From positions 1-61,116 of the forward strand of contig NZ_SCOH01000034.1 of the NCBI RefSeq assembly GCF_005503445.1: 61,116 bases of DNA. Direction: 5' to 3'. Source of the stretch: Chitinivorax sp. B (lineage in GTDB: Bacteria; Pseudomonadota; Gammaproteobacteria; Burkholderiales; SCOH01). Shown here piece after piece: positions 1 through 9,567 of this stretch (its first letter is position 1; every line of letters starts with the position of its first letter). The translations under genes and the position numbers were made by a program. The notes under the pieces are model-generated. The model had not been told where the DNA came from. It ran no database searches and saw only the letters and a list, made by a program, of their open reading frames with translations.

Positions 1-63
1 CAGTAATGGCCGGATCACTTCAAATTGGGCACGACTAATGTCGCTCGGGTAGCTTTTTCTCAT
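1..63 (-). CDS. IS5-family transposase, N-terminal fragment (runs off the window)
   Basis: Reading the minus strand from the ATG at 63-61 gives 21 codons, open to the window edge. The peptide begins MRKSYPSDISRAQF and continues EVIRPLL. This is the characteristic N-terminus of the short transposases of the IS5 family, where a helix-turn-helix-like segment precedes the DDE catalytic domain; the DDE residues would lie outside the window. A GGGAG lies directly against the start codon. Whether the complete gene is intact cannot be told from here. Confidence 0.72.
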   Translation of the reverse strand, partial: MRKSYPSDISRAQFEVIRPLL

Positions 64-1354
<1,291 letters not shown>

Positions 1355-1427
1355 TCCTGCCACCGATTGCAGTTGCAACATACGCGACCGGTATCGCCGT
1401 CGCCGTCAGCTGTGATATCGTGAAATT

Positions 1428-1472
1428 CGGCATGCGCGCCCAACCGGCCTGCATGCCGTTTTCAATTTTTTT
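1428..1472 (+). terminator. Rho-independent terminator of trxB
   Basis: An 8-bp perfect stem CGGCATGC/GCATGCCG (1428-1435 with 1451-1458) encloses a loop that can itself pair (GCC/GGC). It is followed by TTTTCAATTTTTTT. This separates trxB from the Smr gene. Confidence 0.8.
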
Positions 1473-1492
1473 GCAGCTTGTTGGTTTTTCTC

Positions 1493-2116
1493 ATGGACGA
1501 CGACGCACTCTCCCGACTCAAGGCACTCCGCAAGCGCCTCGTGCAGCAATCCATCCCCACCGTCAAACCCGCGCCTATTCCCGCTGACGAGCTGGACAAG
1601 CAAGTATTCAATGCTGCCATGAAGGATGTCATGCCACTTCGCCATCAACCGCGCGTGGCATTAAATCCGCCCAAACCCTGGCCCGTTGCGCGACAACATG
1701 AGCTTGACGAACAGCAGGCACTGGTCGATTCCATGAGCGACTGGAGCGAGTGGGAGTTCGGACCGGAAACTGGCAACGAACCCGCCTATGTGCGACAAGG
1801 CATGCGGCGCGATACACTGAAGAAACTACGACGTGGGCACTGGGTAGTGGAAGCGCAAATTGATCTGCACGGCCTGACAGTGGATGAGGCTCGCTTTGAA
1901 ATCGCCCAGTTTCTTTACCTATGCAAGCGTGACAACAAGCGTTGCGTGCGCATCATCCACGGCAAAGGGCTGGGATCCAAAAATCGGGAATCTGTACTGC
2001 GAGCCAAAGTACCAGGCTGGCTGACACAACGTGATGAAGTGCTGGCGTTTTGCCAAGCCCGTAAAGTGGATGGCGATTCTGGTGCATTAATCGTACTGTT
2101 GCGCGGCAGTAACTAA
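1493..2116 (+). CDS. Smr-domain protein (MutS2-type nuclease domain)
   Basis: This 207-residue protein has a polar N-terminal half and a C-terminal Smr domain at about residues 115-205, with the family motif IDLHGLTVDEA followed by RIIHGKGLGS. Smr domains nick DNA or cleave RNA; stand-alone proteobacterial versions resemble E. coli SmrA/SmrB, and SmrB cleaves mRNA at collided ribosomes. Which activity this one has cannot be read from sequence. I chose the ATG at 1493 over upstream in-frame TTG codons; no clear ribosome binding site is visible, and the start lies only about 20 bases beyond the trxB terminator, so it may depend on read-through or a weak promoter. Confidence 0.85.
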   Translation: MDDDALSRLKALRKRLVQQSIPTVKPAPIPADELDKQVFNAAMKDVMPLRHQPRVALNPPKPWPVARQHELDEQQALVDSMSDWSEWEFGPETGNEPAYVRQGMRRDTLKKLRRGHWVVEAQIDLHGLTVDEARFEIAQFLYLCKRDNKRCVRIIHGKGLGSKNRESVLRAKVPGWLTQRDEVLAFCQARKVDGDSGALIVLLRGSN

Positions 2117-2310
2117 TTACCCAACTCGGCCCCGAATCAATTTTATCTGTAGCGTAGTGTGGCAATTCAATTACGTTCAAGCTGAAATTTGCCATACCCG
2201 TCTGACTCAGGAAAGCGCCAAGCTCACATCTGCATGTATCGGCCAAAACAAGCGGACGATAAGACGATAGTGGTAGAATGCCGCCTTTTCCACTGAATAT
2301 TGTATATCCC

Positions 2311-3966
2311 GTGTCTGATTTCTCATCAAAGCGTATCCTGGCAGTGCTGCTATTGATTTTTGCCGTAATTTGGTTTGGCCAGCTGGATTACCGCAAATTG
2401 GTCAAGCCCGATGAAGGGCGATATGCCGAGATTTCACGAGAAATGGCGGTGACCAATGACTGGATTACCCCACGACTGAACGGCCTGAAGTATTTCGAAA
2501 AACCTCCTATGCAATACTGGGCGACTGCTGCCGCATTCAAAGCCTTTGGCGAGCGCGAATGGACTGCTCGATTGTGGACTGCATTGACAGGCTTTCTGGG
2601 GGTACTGCTGGCTGTATTTGCTGGCTGGCAGCTATTTGGCCGACGTAGCGGCCTGATTGCCGGACTGGTATTGGGCAGTAGCTTCTACTACTTGGCCTTG
2701 GGCCATATCAGCACACTTGACATGGGTGTATCCCTATTCCTGGAACTGGCACTGGTCGGCTTCATGCTGGCGCAACGTGATCAGGCCTCTCCACAAAATC
2801 GCCGTAACTGGATGTATGTCGTCTGGCTGGCCATGGGTGGTGCGATGCTATCCAAGGGGTTGATCGGACCCGTTATCCCAGGCATGGCACTGATCCTGTA
2901 CATATTGATGACTCGACAGTGGGCATTACTAGCTCGAATGCATTGGCTGGCCGGGTTCGTATTATTTGCTGCTGTCGTTGTGCCTTGGTTTGTGTTGGTG
3001 TCACATCGCAATCCGGAATTCCTACAATTCTTCTTCATTCATGAACACTTTCAGCGCTTTGCAACAGATGGTGCGCGACGCGATGGCGCAATCTGGTATT
3101 TCGCTCCAATCCTGTTGTTGGGCCTCACTCCATGGCTTGGCTGGCTGATCGGCAGTACTTGGCAAGCACGCTTGCGTGTAGTAAGCCAGGTGTTTCAGCC
3201 CAAATGGCTGCTTTTGATTTGGTGTGCATTCATCTTCGTCTTTTTCAGTATTTCCAAATCAAAGCTCCCGGCTTACATCCTGCCAATGTTCCCAGCACTG
3301 GCCTTGTTGATTGGCGATCATTTGGCCAAACAGACTGCGGAATCACTGAAGAAACATGCGTTAATCCTGCTGGTGATCTGGTTGACACTGAGCGCGGTGC
3401 TGATGATCGTGCCAAGCTTTTTGCGTTATGACAGCAACGAAACCCCACGCGCACTGATCGAACAATATGCAATATGGATTCAAGTAGGCGCCTGGTTCGC
3501 CACTATTTGTTTTGCGCTGGCTTGGTGGTCCGCGCACCGGCAACGGATTGACCACACACTGATGGCAATTGCACTAGGTGGCGTACTGGCTAGCTCACTG
3601 TTTCTCAGCGGCCACAATAGCTTAGCCCCGTCCAATTCGTCATATCATCTGGTTGAGCAGATCAAGGACAAGCTGCAACCGAATGCACCCTTCTTCGCCG
3701 TCAACACCTATGACCAAACGTTACCGTTTTACCTGAAGCGGACGTTAACCATGGTGAACTATGCTGACGAACTGGAACTTGGCCAAACCCACGAGCCTGA
3801 CAAAGCCATCCGGACGGAAGCTGAATTTCAACGAATCTGGCAACAATTACCCGTCGCTTATGCACTGATGACCCCAGGCCACTATGAGCACTATGCCAGC
3901 AGTAGCCTGATTCCCATGCGTGTATTAGCGCGCGATACTCGTCGAGTCATTATTACCAAACCATGA
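2311..3966 (+). CDS. arnT: ArnT-like lipid A 4-amino-4-deoxy-L-arabinose transferase (GT83)
   Basis: This inner-membrane glycosyltransferase is predicted to move aminoarabinose from undecaprenyl phosphate to lipid A on the periplasmic face, which lowers binding of cationic peptides. It has 551 residues from a GTG start at 2311 (E. coli ArnT has 550) and about a dozen hydrophobic segments. The first periplasmic loop carries the family signature KPDEGRYAEISREM, then GLKYFEKPPMQYW, close to E. coli ArnT. An ATG 33 bases upstream would add 11 unlikely residues. The stop overlaps the arnE start by four bases (ATGA). It leads the operon here, whereas arnB leads in enterobacteria. A related PMT-type sugar transferase with another donor remains possible, but the neighbours argue for ArnT. 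Confidence 0.88.
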   Translation: MSDFSSKRILAVLLLIFAVIWFGQLDYRKLVKPDEGRYAEISREMAVTNDWITPRLNGLKYFEKPPMQYWATAAAFKAFGEREWTARLWTALTGFLGVLLAVFAGWQLFGRRSGLIAGLVLGSSFYYLALGHISTLDMGVSLFLELALVGFMLAQRDQASPQNRRNWMYVVWLAMGGAMLSKGLIGPVIPGMALILYILMTRQWALLARMHWLAGFVLFAAVVVPWFVLVSHRNPEFLQFFFIHEHFQRFATDGARRDGAIWYFAPILLLGLTPWLGWLIGSTWQARLRVVSQVFQPKWLLLIWCAFIFVFFSISKSKLPAYILPMFPALALLIGDHLAKQTAESLKKHALILLVIWLTLSAVLMIVPSFLRYDSNETPRALIEQYAIWIQVGAWFATICFALAWWSAHRQRIDHTLMAIALGGVLASSLFLSGHNSLAPSNSSYHLVEQIKDKLQPNAPFFAVNTYDQTLPFYLKRTLTMVNYADELELGQTHEPDKAIRTEAEFQRIWQQLPVAYALMTPGHYEHYASSSLIPMRVLARDTRRVIITKP

Positions 3967-4334
3967 AACTAACTGAATTTTCCCTGATTTTGACTGGTGT
4001 TTTGCTGAATGCCATTGCTCAGCTATTGCTGAAGGCTGGTGCCAACACAATTGGTCACTTTGAATTTCAACCGTCCAACATCCTGCCAATTGGCTGGAAA
4101 CTGGCAACCAATCCTTATATATTCGGTGGCCTGTCCTGCTATGCCATCAGTGTAGTGGTATGGATTTTGGCCCTGTCTCGAGTCGAAGTCAGCATTGCTT
4201 ACCCGATGCTGTCAATCGGCTATGTGGTCAATGCGCTGGCAGCCTGGTGGTTGTTTGGCGAAGCCGTCTCGGCGATGCGCCTGGTGGGCATCGGTGTCAT
4301 TATTGTTGGCGTTTGCCTTGTAGCGAGAAGCTAA
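3963..4334 (+). CDS. arnE: ArnE-like small EamA/SMR-type flippase subunit
   Basis: This 123-residue protein has four predicted transmembrane helices, begins MKLTEFSLILTGVLLNAIAQ and ends in a hydrophobic helix. In enterobacteria ArnE and ArnF together flip undecaprenyl-phosphate-aminoarabinose across the inner membrane. Here only one subunit is visible between arnT and arnB, so it may work as a homodimer or with a partner elsewhere. Its start overlaps arnT (ATGA) and its stop shares a base with the arnB start (TAATG), so translation is probably coupled. Without the arn context it could only be called a small EamA-family transporter. Confidence 0.82.
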   Translation: MKLTEFSLILTGVLLNAIAQLLLKAGANTIGHFEFQPSNILPIGWKLATNPYIFGGLSCYAISVVVWILALSRVEVSIAYPMLSIGYVVNALAAWWLFGEAVSAMRLVGIGVIIVGVCLVARS

Positions 4335-5458
4335 TGGATTTTCTTCCCTTTACCCGCCCCACAATTGACGAAGCAACCATTGCAGATGTCGGTGATGTGC
4401 TACGTTCTGGCTGGATCACCAGCGGACCCAAAGTCAAAGCATTTGAAGCGGCGCTGAGCGAGTACTTTGGCGGCCGTCCGGTACGAGTGCTGAATTCCGC
4501 CACTGGCGGCATGGAAGTCGCATTACGGCTGATTGATCTGCAACCTGGCGATGAAGTGATCACCACACCGCTCTCCTGGGTTGCTACCGGCAATGTCATC
4601 CTTAACACCGGTGCAAAACCAGTGTTTGTCGATATCGACCCGATCACCCGCAACATTGATCTGAATTTGGTTGAACCCGCCATTACACCAGCAACCAAAG
4701 CCATCATGCCTGTCGACTTGGCTGGGCTGCCGGTTGATCGGGACAAGTTGTATGACATCGCCCACCGACACAATTTACGGGTGATCGAAGATGCCGCCCA
4801 GTCCATGGGAGCCACTTGGGGTGGGCGACGTGTTGGCAGCTTTGGCGATCTGATATCCATCAGCTTTCACGCCAACAAAAATCTGACCACTTCAGAAGGG
4901 GGTTGTCTGGTACTGAACGACGAAGCACAAATTCCGCTGTTCGAAAAATTGCGTCTGCAAGGCGTGGTGCGCTTTCCTGACGGCAATATGGACGTTGATC
5001 TTGCCGGAGGAAAATACAACCTGACTGATATCGCAGCCGTCATAGGCCTGAATCAACTCAAGCATATCGATGCATTCACCAGCAAACGCAAACAATTGGC
5101 ACAGCATTACTTTGACAAGCTGGACACTTCGCTTGGCCTGGGTTTGCCACTGGCTGATTTCGAGCACAGCAATTGGCATATGTTCCAGATTACCCTGCCA
5201 CTGAATCGCCTGACCATCAATCGTGGTGATTTCATTCAGGCAATGCATACCAAAGGAATTGGTGTAGGTGTACATTACCCGGCCATGCACCTGTTCACAC
5301 TTTACCGCCAGCTAGGCTGGCAAGAGGGGGACTTCCCCCACGCAGAACAAGTGGGCCGTGAAACCATCACGCTACCGCTGTTTCCATTGATGGAAATTAC
5401 CAATGTGGAACGCGTGTGCGAGGCAGTGCATGAGATCGTGTCAGCCAATCTGCACTAA
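4334..5458 (+). CDS. arnB: UDP-4-amino-4-deoxy-L-arabinose aminotransferase ArnB
   Basis: This is a PLP enzyme of the DegT/DnrJ/EryC1 family that transfers an amino group from glutamate to UDP-4-keto-arabinose. The mature reading is 374 residues from the ATG at 4334; the frame is open for 58 codons upstream but that part lies inside arnE. It begins MDFLPFTRPTIDEATIADV, as ArnB proteins do. EDAAQSMGAT and SFHANKNLTTSEGG, with the PLP-binding lysine in HANKN, are present. The ArnB start is coupled to arnE through TAATG. Confidence 0.93.
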   Translation: MDFLPFTRPTIDEATIADVGDVLRSGWITSGPKVKAFEAALSEYFGGRPVRVLNSATGGMEVALRLIDLQPGDEVITTPLSWVATGNVILNTGAKPVFVDIDPITRNIDLNLVEPAITPATKAIMPVDLAGLPVDRDKLYDIAHRHNLRVIEDAAQSMGATWGGRRVGSFGDLISISFHANKNLTTSEGGCLVLNDEAQIPLFEKLRLQGVVRFPDGNMDVDLAGGKYNLTDIAAVIGLNQLKHIDAFTSKRKQLAQHYFDKLDTSLGLGLPLADFEHSNWHMFQITLPLNRLTINRGDFIQAMHTKGIGVGVHYPAMHLFTLYRQLGWQEGDFPHAEQVGRETITLPLFPLMEITNVERVCEAVHEIVSANLH

Positions 5459-5542
5459 GTAATGTTAAACGCACTTCAAGTACCTGGTCAGCAGCCGAAA
5501 CTTGAACCGATAGCATCAAAGTAGGCCAGGATGCATCCCTAC

Positions 5543-5582
5543 CCGTCTGTGGACCAACAGTGGCAAAGCACTGTTGAGACGG
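5543..5582 (+). other. Large hairpin inside the arn operon (arnB-arnC gap)
   Basis: The 250-base gap between arnB and arnC contains an 8-bp perfect stem CAACAGTG/CACTGTTG (5555-5562 with 5569-5576, loop GCAAAG). It is extended by an outer CCGTCT/AGACGG pair (5543-5548 with 5577-5582) around a one-sided bulge. No U-tract follows, so it does not look like a terminator. It could be an mRNA processing or stability element, or a translation-control structure for arnC. Confidence 0.5.
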
Positions 5583-5708
5583 ATTGCCCTGTCGCATGTC
5601 AATCAGCCACACGATGCTGATTTGCCTCATCATTCCTGGGGTTGCGCGGACAATGGGATCGCCATTCCTGTTGTGTTAACTTTCAATACAGGCGAAACCA
5701 ACAACCAT

Positions 5709-6653
5709 ATGACGCCGCAAGTTACTGTCATCGTACCAGTCTATAACGAGGAAGCCGGACTGCAAGCCCTGTTCGACCGTCTCTACCCAGCATTGGATGC
5801 ACTGAGTCGCAGCTATGAACTAATTTTCATCAACGATGGCAGCAAAGACCGCTCGCCAGCGATATTACGTGAGCAGTTCCAACGGCGCCCAGATGTTACC
5901 CGTGTCATTTTGTTCAATGGAAATTTTGGACAGCACCGTGCCATCCTGGCCGGTTTTGCACATTCACGCGGTGATTATGTGGTAACCCTGGATGCCGACT
6001 TGCAAAACCCACCCGAAGACATTGCCACGCTGCTTACTAAAATGGATGAAGGCTACGACTATGTCGGCTCGATACGCCGCCAGCGTAACGACAGCACTTG
6101 GCGGCATATTGCATCCCGTGCCATGAACCGGCTGCGCGAGCGAATCACCCGTATCAAAATGACCGACCAAGGTTGCATGCTGCGTGCCTACCATCGCAAC
6201 ATCATTGATGCCATCAACCAATGCAGCGAGATGAATACCTTCATCCCCGCACTGGCCTACACCTTTGCCAGCAAGCCTACCGAAGTGATCGTCGGCCATG
6301 ACGAACGGGTTGCAGGCGAATCGAAATATTCGCTATACAGCTTGATCCGGCTTAATTTTGACTTGATGACCGGTTTTTCAATTGTACCGTTACAGATGTT
6401 CTCAATGCTAGGGATGGCCATCTCCTTTATTGCAGGCCTGCTCGTTGTTGTATTGGCTGCCCGTCGGGTCATTGTCGGCCCTGAAGAGGGTGGGTTATTC
6501 ACCCTGTTTGGCGTGGCCTTTTTCCTGATCGGCATTACTTTGTTTGGTATCGGACTATTGGGCGAATATATTGGCCGCATCTATCATGAAGTACGCAACC
6601 GGCCACGCTACATCGTACAGGCGGTGTTGGAACAAAAGCAGGAGGATGCCTGA
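5709..6653 (+). CDS. arnC: Undecaprenyl-phosphate 4-deoxy-4-formamido-L-arabinose transferase ArnC
   Basis: This GT2 glycosyltransferase attaches formylated aminoarabinose from the UDP-sugar to undecaprenyl phosphate at the cytoplasmic face of the inner membrane. It has 314 residues from the ATG at 5709 (E. coli has 322). The GT2 fold starts VTVIVPVYNEEAGL, the metal-binding region is TLDADLQNPPEDI near residue 98, and two C-terminal membrane helices (about 230-300) anchor it. The frame is open upstream to 5574, but that part is not GT2-like and I place the start at MTPQVTVIV. Its stop shares a base with the next ATG (TGATG). Confidence 0.92.
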   Translation: MTPQVTVIVPVYNEEAGLQALFDRLYPALDALSRSYELIFINDGSKDRSPAILREQFQRRPDVTRVILFNGNFGQHRAILAGFAHSRGDYVVTLDADLQNPPEDIATLLTKMDEGYDYVGSIRRQRNDSTWRHIASRAMNRLRERITRIKMTDQGCMLRAYHRNIIDAINQCSEMNTFIPALAYTFASKPTEVIVGHDERVAGESKYSLYSLIRLNFDLMTGFSIVPLQMFSMLGMAISFIAGLLVVVLAARRVIVGPEEGGLFTLFGVAFFLIGITLFGIGLLGEYIGRIYHEVRNRPRYIVQAVLEQKQEDA

Positions 6654-7576
6654 TGGCGCGTGCTGTAGTCTTCGCCTATCACAATGTGGGTGTGCGTTGC
6701 CTGGAAGTCTTGCTGGCCCATGGCGTTGAGATTAGCCTGGTCGTCACACATGAAGACAATCCTAATGAAGCCATCTGGTTTGACAGTGTCGCCCAACTGG
6801 CCTCCCTGCACGACATCCCGGTCATCAAACCGACAGACCCCAACACAGATGATGTACTCCACCAAATTAAGGCAGCCCAACCCGACTGGCTATTCTCATT
6901 CTACTATCGCCATATGCTGAAAGCCCCTTTATTGACCGTTGCACCTCGCGGGGCCTACAACATGCATGGCTCATTACTACCAAAGTATCGCGGTCGCGTA
7001 CCAGTAAATTGGGCCATTATTCATGGCGAAATCGAAACCGGCGCGACCCTGCATGTGATGAACGAAAAGCCGGACAATGGCGCAATTATCGACCAACAAT
7101 CTGTTCCCATTCTGCCCAATGACACCGCTCAACAGGTATTTGAGAAAGTTACCACAGCAGCGGAATTAACACTGTATCGCTGCCTGCCAGCTCTGCTGGC
7201 AGGTACCGCGCAACGCTTTCCGCAAGATTTGTCGCAGGGGGGCTACTTTGGCGGTCGCAAGGCTGAAGATGGCCGCATCGACTGGGCTCAGCCAGCCATC
7301 GTCATACACAATCTGGTGCGGGCTGTCGCCCCACCCTACCCTGGTGCACATACCTGCATTGCCGGCCAACCCGCCCGCATTTTACGCACCCTGGTAGTCA
7401 GCCAACATCTCGTTACCACAGCAATGCCCACCTTATATATGCAAGACAACAAGCTCTTTGCGAATTGTGGCGATGGCAGTATTCTCCGCATCGTCGAATT
7501 GGAACTCGCTGGCACTCCCCTGGATGCGGCCGGCTTTATGCAACGCTTCGGCCACACGCCGCAAACGCTTGCCTGA
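6653..7576 (+). CDS. arnA: UDP-4-amino-4-deoxy-L-arabinose formyltransferase (ArnA N-terminal half as a separate gene)
   Basis: This gene encodes the 10-formyl-tetrahydrofolate-dependent formylation of UDP-aminoarabinose, which in E. coli is the N-terminal domain of the 660-residue bifunctional ArnA. The 307-residue protein has NMHGSLLPKYRGRVPVNW with the catalytic Asn/His region and PDNGAIIDQQ with the expected Asp. A strong GGAGG precedes the ATG, which overlaps the arnC stop by one base. The partner decarboxylase is a separate gene 19 bases downstream, so the two halves (307 and 347 residues) together equal one ArnA. Separate genes of this kind occur in other betaproteobacteria. Confidence 0.9.
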   Translation: MARAVVFAYHNVGVRCLEVLLAHGVEISLVVTHEDNPNEAIWFDSVAQLASLHDIPVIKPTDPNTDDVLHQIKAAQPDWLFSFYYRHMLKAPLLTVAPRGAYNMHGSLLPKYRGRVPVNWAIIHGEIETGATLHVMNEKPDNGAIIDQQSVPILPNDTAQQVFEKVTTAAELTLYRCLPALLAGTAQRFPQDLSQGGYFGGRKAEDGRIDWAQPAIVIHNLVRAVAPPYPGAHTCIAGQPARILRTLVVSQHLVTTAMPTLYMQDNKLFANCGDGSILRIVELELAGTPLDAAGFMQRFGHTPQTLA

Positions 7577-7595
7577 ACTTATTTAGGACCACATC

Positions 7596-8639
7596 ATGAA
7601 GAAAATCCTGATTCTCGGCGTGAATGGCTTTATTGGCCACCACCTGTCCAAGCGTATCATCGATACCACCAACTGGGAGGTGTACGGCATGGACATGAAC
7701 ACCGATCGGATTACGGATCTGCTGGGCAACCCACGCTTCCACTTCTTTGAAGGTGACATCACAATCAACAAGGAATGGATCGAATATCACGTCAAGAAAT
7801 GTGATGTCGTATTGCCACTGGTCGCCATTGCCACTCCGGCTACCTATGTGAAAGACCCGCTACGCGTCTTCGAACTGGACTTCGAAGCCAACCTACCCAT
7901 TGTTCGCCAGTGTGTCAAATACCACAAACGTATCCTGTTCCCATCCACCTCGGAAGTGTACGGTATGTGCCATGACAGCCAGTTCGACCCCTATGAATCC
8001 GAATTGGTCTACGGCCCGATCGAAAAGCAACGCTGGATCTACGCCTGCTCCAAGCAACTGATGGATCGTGTTATCTACGCCTACGGCTCGCGCAATGAGC
8101 TCGACTTCACCCTGTTTCGCCCGTTCAACTGGATCGGCGCTGGCTTAGACAGCATCCACACCCAGAAAGAAGGCAGCTCCCGCGTGATCACCCAGTTTCT
8201 GGGCCATATCGTTCGCGGAGAAGACATCAAGCTGGTCGATGGCGGCGAACAAAAACGTGCTTTCACCTACATCAACGATGGCATCAACGCGCTGATGAAG
8301 ATCATTGAAAACAAGGACGGTCGCGCCTCTGGCAAAATCTATAATATCGGCAACCCCAGCAACAACTTCTCAGTACGCGAACTTGCTGAAATGATGCTGG
8401 AACTGGCACTAACCTATCCGGAGTATCGTGACAGCGCACTGAACGTGAATCTAGTGGAAGTTAGTTCTGGTGACTATTACGGCAAGGGCTATCAAGACGT
8501 CCAAAACCGTGTCCCAAAAATCGACAACACCATGCAAGACCTGGACTGGAAGCCCCAGTTCAGCATGAAAGAAGCTCTACGCTATATCTTTGATGCTTAC
8601 CGCAATCAAGTCGCAGAAGCGCGCCGACTGGTAGAATGA
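7596..8639 (+). CDS. arnA: UDP-glucuronate C4-dehydrogenase/decarboxylase (ArnA C-terminal half as a separate gene)
   Basis: This extended short-chain dehydrogenase oxidises UDP-glucuronic acid and decarboxylates it to UDP-4-keto-arabinose, the substrate of ArnB. The 347-residue protein starts MKKILILGVNGFIGHHL, with the NAD-binding GxxGxxG. PSTSEVYGMC matches the Ser/Glu catalytic stretch of ArnA, and YACSKQLMDR supplies the YxxxK pair. Stand-alone homologues in Ralstonia are described as UDP-4-keto-pentose/UDP-xylose synthases, so some UDP-xylose may also be formed. It is the last gene of the operon; a strong terminator follows within 25 bases. Confidence 0.92.
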   Translation: MKKILILGVNGFIGHHLSKRIIDTTNWEVYGMDMNTDRITDLLGNPRFHFFEGDITINKEWIEYHVKKCDVVLPLVAIATPATYVKDPLRVFELDFEANLPIVRQCVKYHKRILFPSTSEVYGMCHDSQFDPYESELVYGPIEKQRWIYACSKQLMDRVIYAYGSRNELDFTLFRPFNWIGAGLDSIHTQKEGSSRVITQFLGHIVRGEDIKLVDGGEQKRAFTYINDGINALMKIIENKDGRASGKIYNIGNPSNNFSVRELAEMMLELALTYPEYRDSALNVNLVEVSSGDYYGKGYQDVQNRVPKIDNTMQDLDWKPQFSMKEALRYIFDAYRNQVAEARRLVE

Positions 8640-8660
8640 TTTTCTGCAGTATGACACCCA

Positions 8661-8694
8661 AGGGCAACCCGTTTGGGGTTGCCCTTTCTTTTTT
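8661..8694 (+). terminator. Rho-independent terminator of the arn operon
   Basis: AGGGCAACCC (8661-8670) pairs with GGGTTGCCCT (8676-8685) around a short loop and is followed by TTCTTTTTT. It lies 21 bases after the last arn stop codon. Confidence 0.92.
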
Positions 8695-9017
8695 CATTTG
8701 CTTATTTGCCGAGCCTCGGGCGATTAGATGACTCCCTATCATGTGGCCAAACAGGATATTTCTAGACTTGACCATGAAAACCATCCTGTGGTGCCAATCG
8801 TTACCATGCACTAATGTTCATGAAGAAAGGAACAGACGAATTTAGTACCGATGGCCATGCCACCTTAATCAAATTGGAATTTATTGGAAAGTAGAGGGAT
8901 ACGGCACACCATCCAAACTTCATGTGCCGAGATAAGACGAGATTACCCTTGGAAGACCTGTTTAATTTTACATTAAGCCATCAAGGACGGGCCATTAACA
9001 AGGGGCGGCGTCGAATA
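8695..9017. other. Gene-poor stretch after the arn operon
   Basis: I see no gene, repeat or structured RNA that I can support here. Short ORFs on both strands lack ribosome binding sites and family-like composition. Confidence 0.4.
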
Positions 9018-9218
9018 TCAAATCTGACCCTCGGCCACCCGACCGACGATCACGCTTATATTACGCATAACTGCATTACAGCTGACGCATCGAACATCCC
9101 CTGATGAATGCAGGTAGAACTGCTCACACGCACAACGCGTGCAATAGAACGCCGGCCCAAAATCCTCGTGTTGGACTGTTTTTTTACGATAACTAGCCAG
9201 CTCGACAACGCGGCCCAT
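9018..9218 (-). CDS. Small zinc-ribbon-like protein, 66 residues
   Basis: The peptide has two CxxC knuckles, CTRC (with one more Cys two residues on) and CVSC, about 17 residues apart, in the pattern FYCTRCACEQF then VRCVSCNAVM. This is the layout of a single zinc ribbon. The N-terminus is polar and starts MGRVVELASYRKK. A GGAG lies eight bases before the ATG, which argues that it is a real gene. I do not know its function; mini zinc-ribbon proteins can bind nucleic acid or act as accessory subunits. It stands alone between long non-coding stretches. Confidence 0.6.
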   Translation of the reverse strand: MGRVVELASYRKKTVQHEDFGPAFYCTRCACEQFYLHSSGDVRCVSCNAVMRNISVIVGRVAEGQI

Positions 9219-9567
9219 GTTGGTATCTCCATATTTTGCAGCTTGGAATCAAGTCAGCGGGCTGAACAGGTAGTAAGTACTGCTGACTTGCCGCCACACG
9301 CAAGCTGGTATGGCGTAACTAAACTGTAGCAAAATCCATCTCGCATGAATATACGAAAAAACCGAAACACAACCGAACGCTTATCACCAGCAGATAAACG
9401 GTTAATTTTCAAAGTGTTGCACCGCACAATCAATGTCACCTCCAGTCATTCGTCTTAATTTAATACTCATCATTCGGCGTTTACTCCTCCTAGTAATGAT
9501 CTACATCACCCCATGATAAAAATGTTCAAAAAACGCATATACGAACTTTATTCGATATCGAATAATT
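9219..9567. other. Intergenic stretch with a perfect 18-bp palindrome
   Basis: This stretch holds the promoter side of the zinc-ribbon gene and the downstream side of the HD-GYP gene. The only clear structure is TTATTCGATATCGAATAA at 9548-9565, a perfect palindrome beginning two bases beyond the HD-GYP stop codon. It is AT-rich and lacks a GC-rich stem, so it is at best a weak terminator and could be a protein-binding site. Confidence 0.5.
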
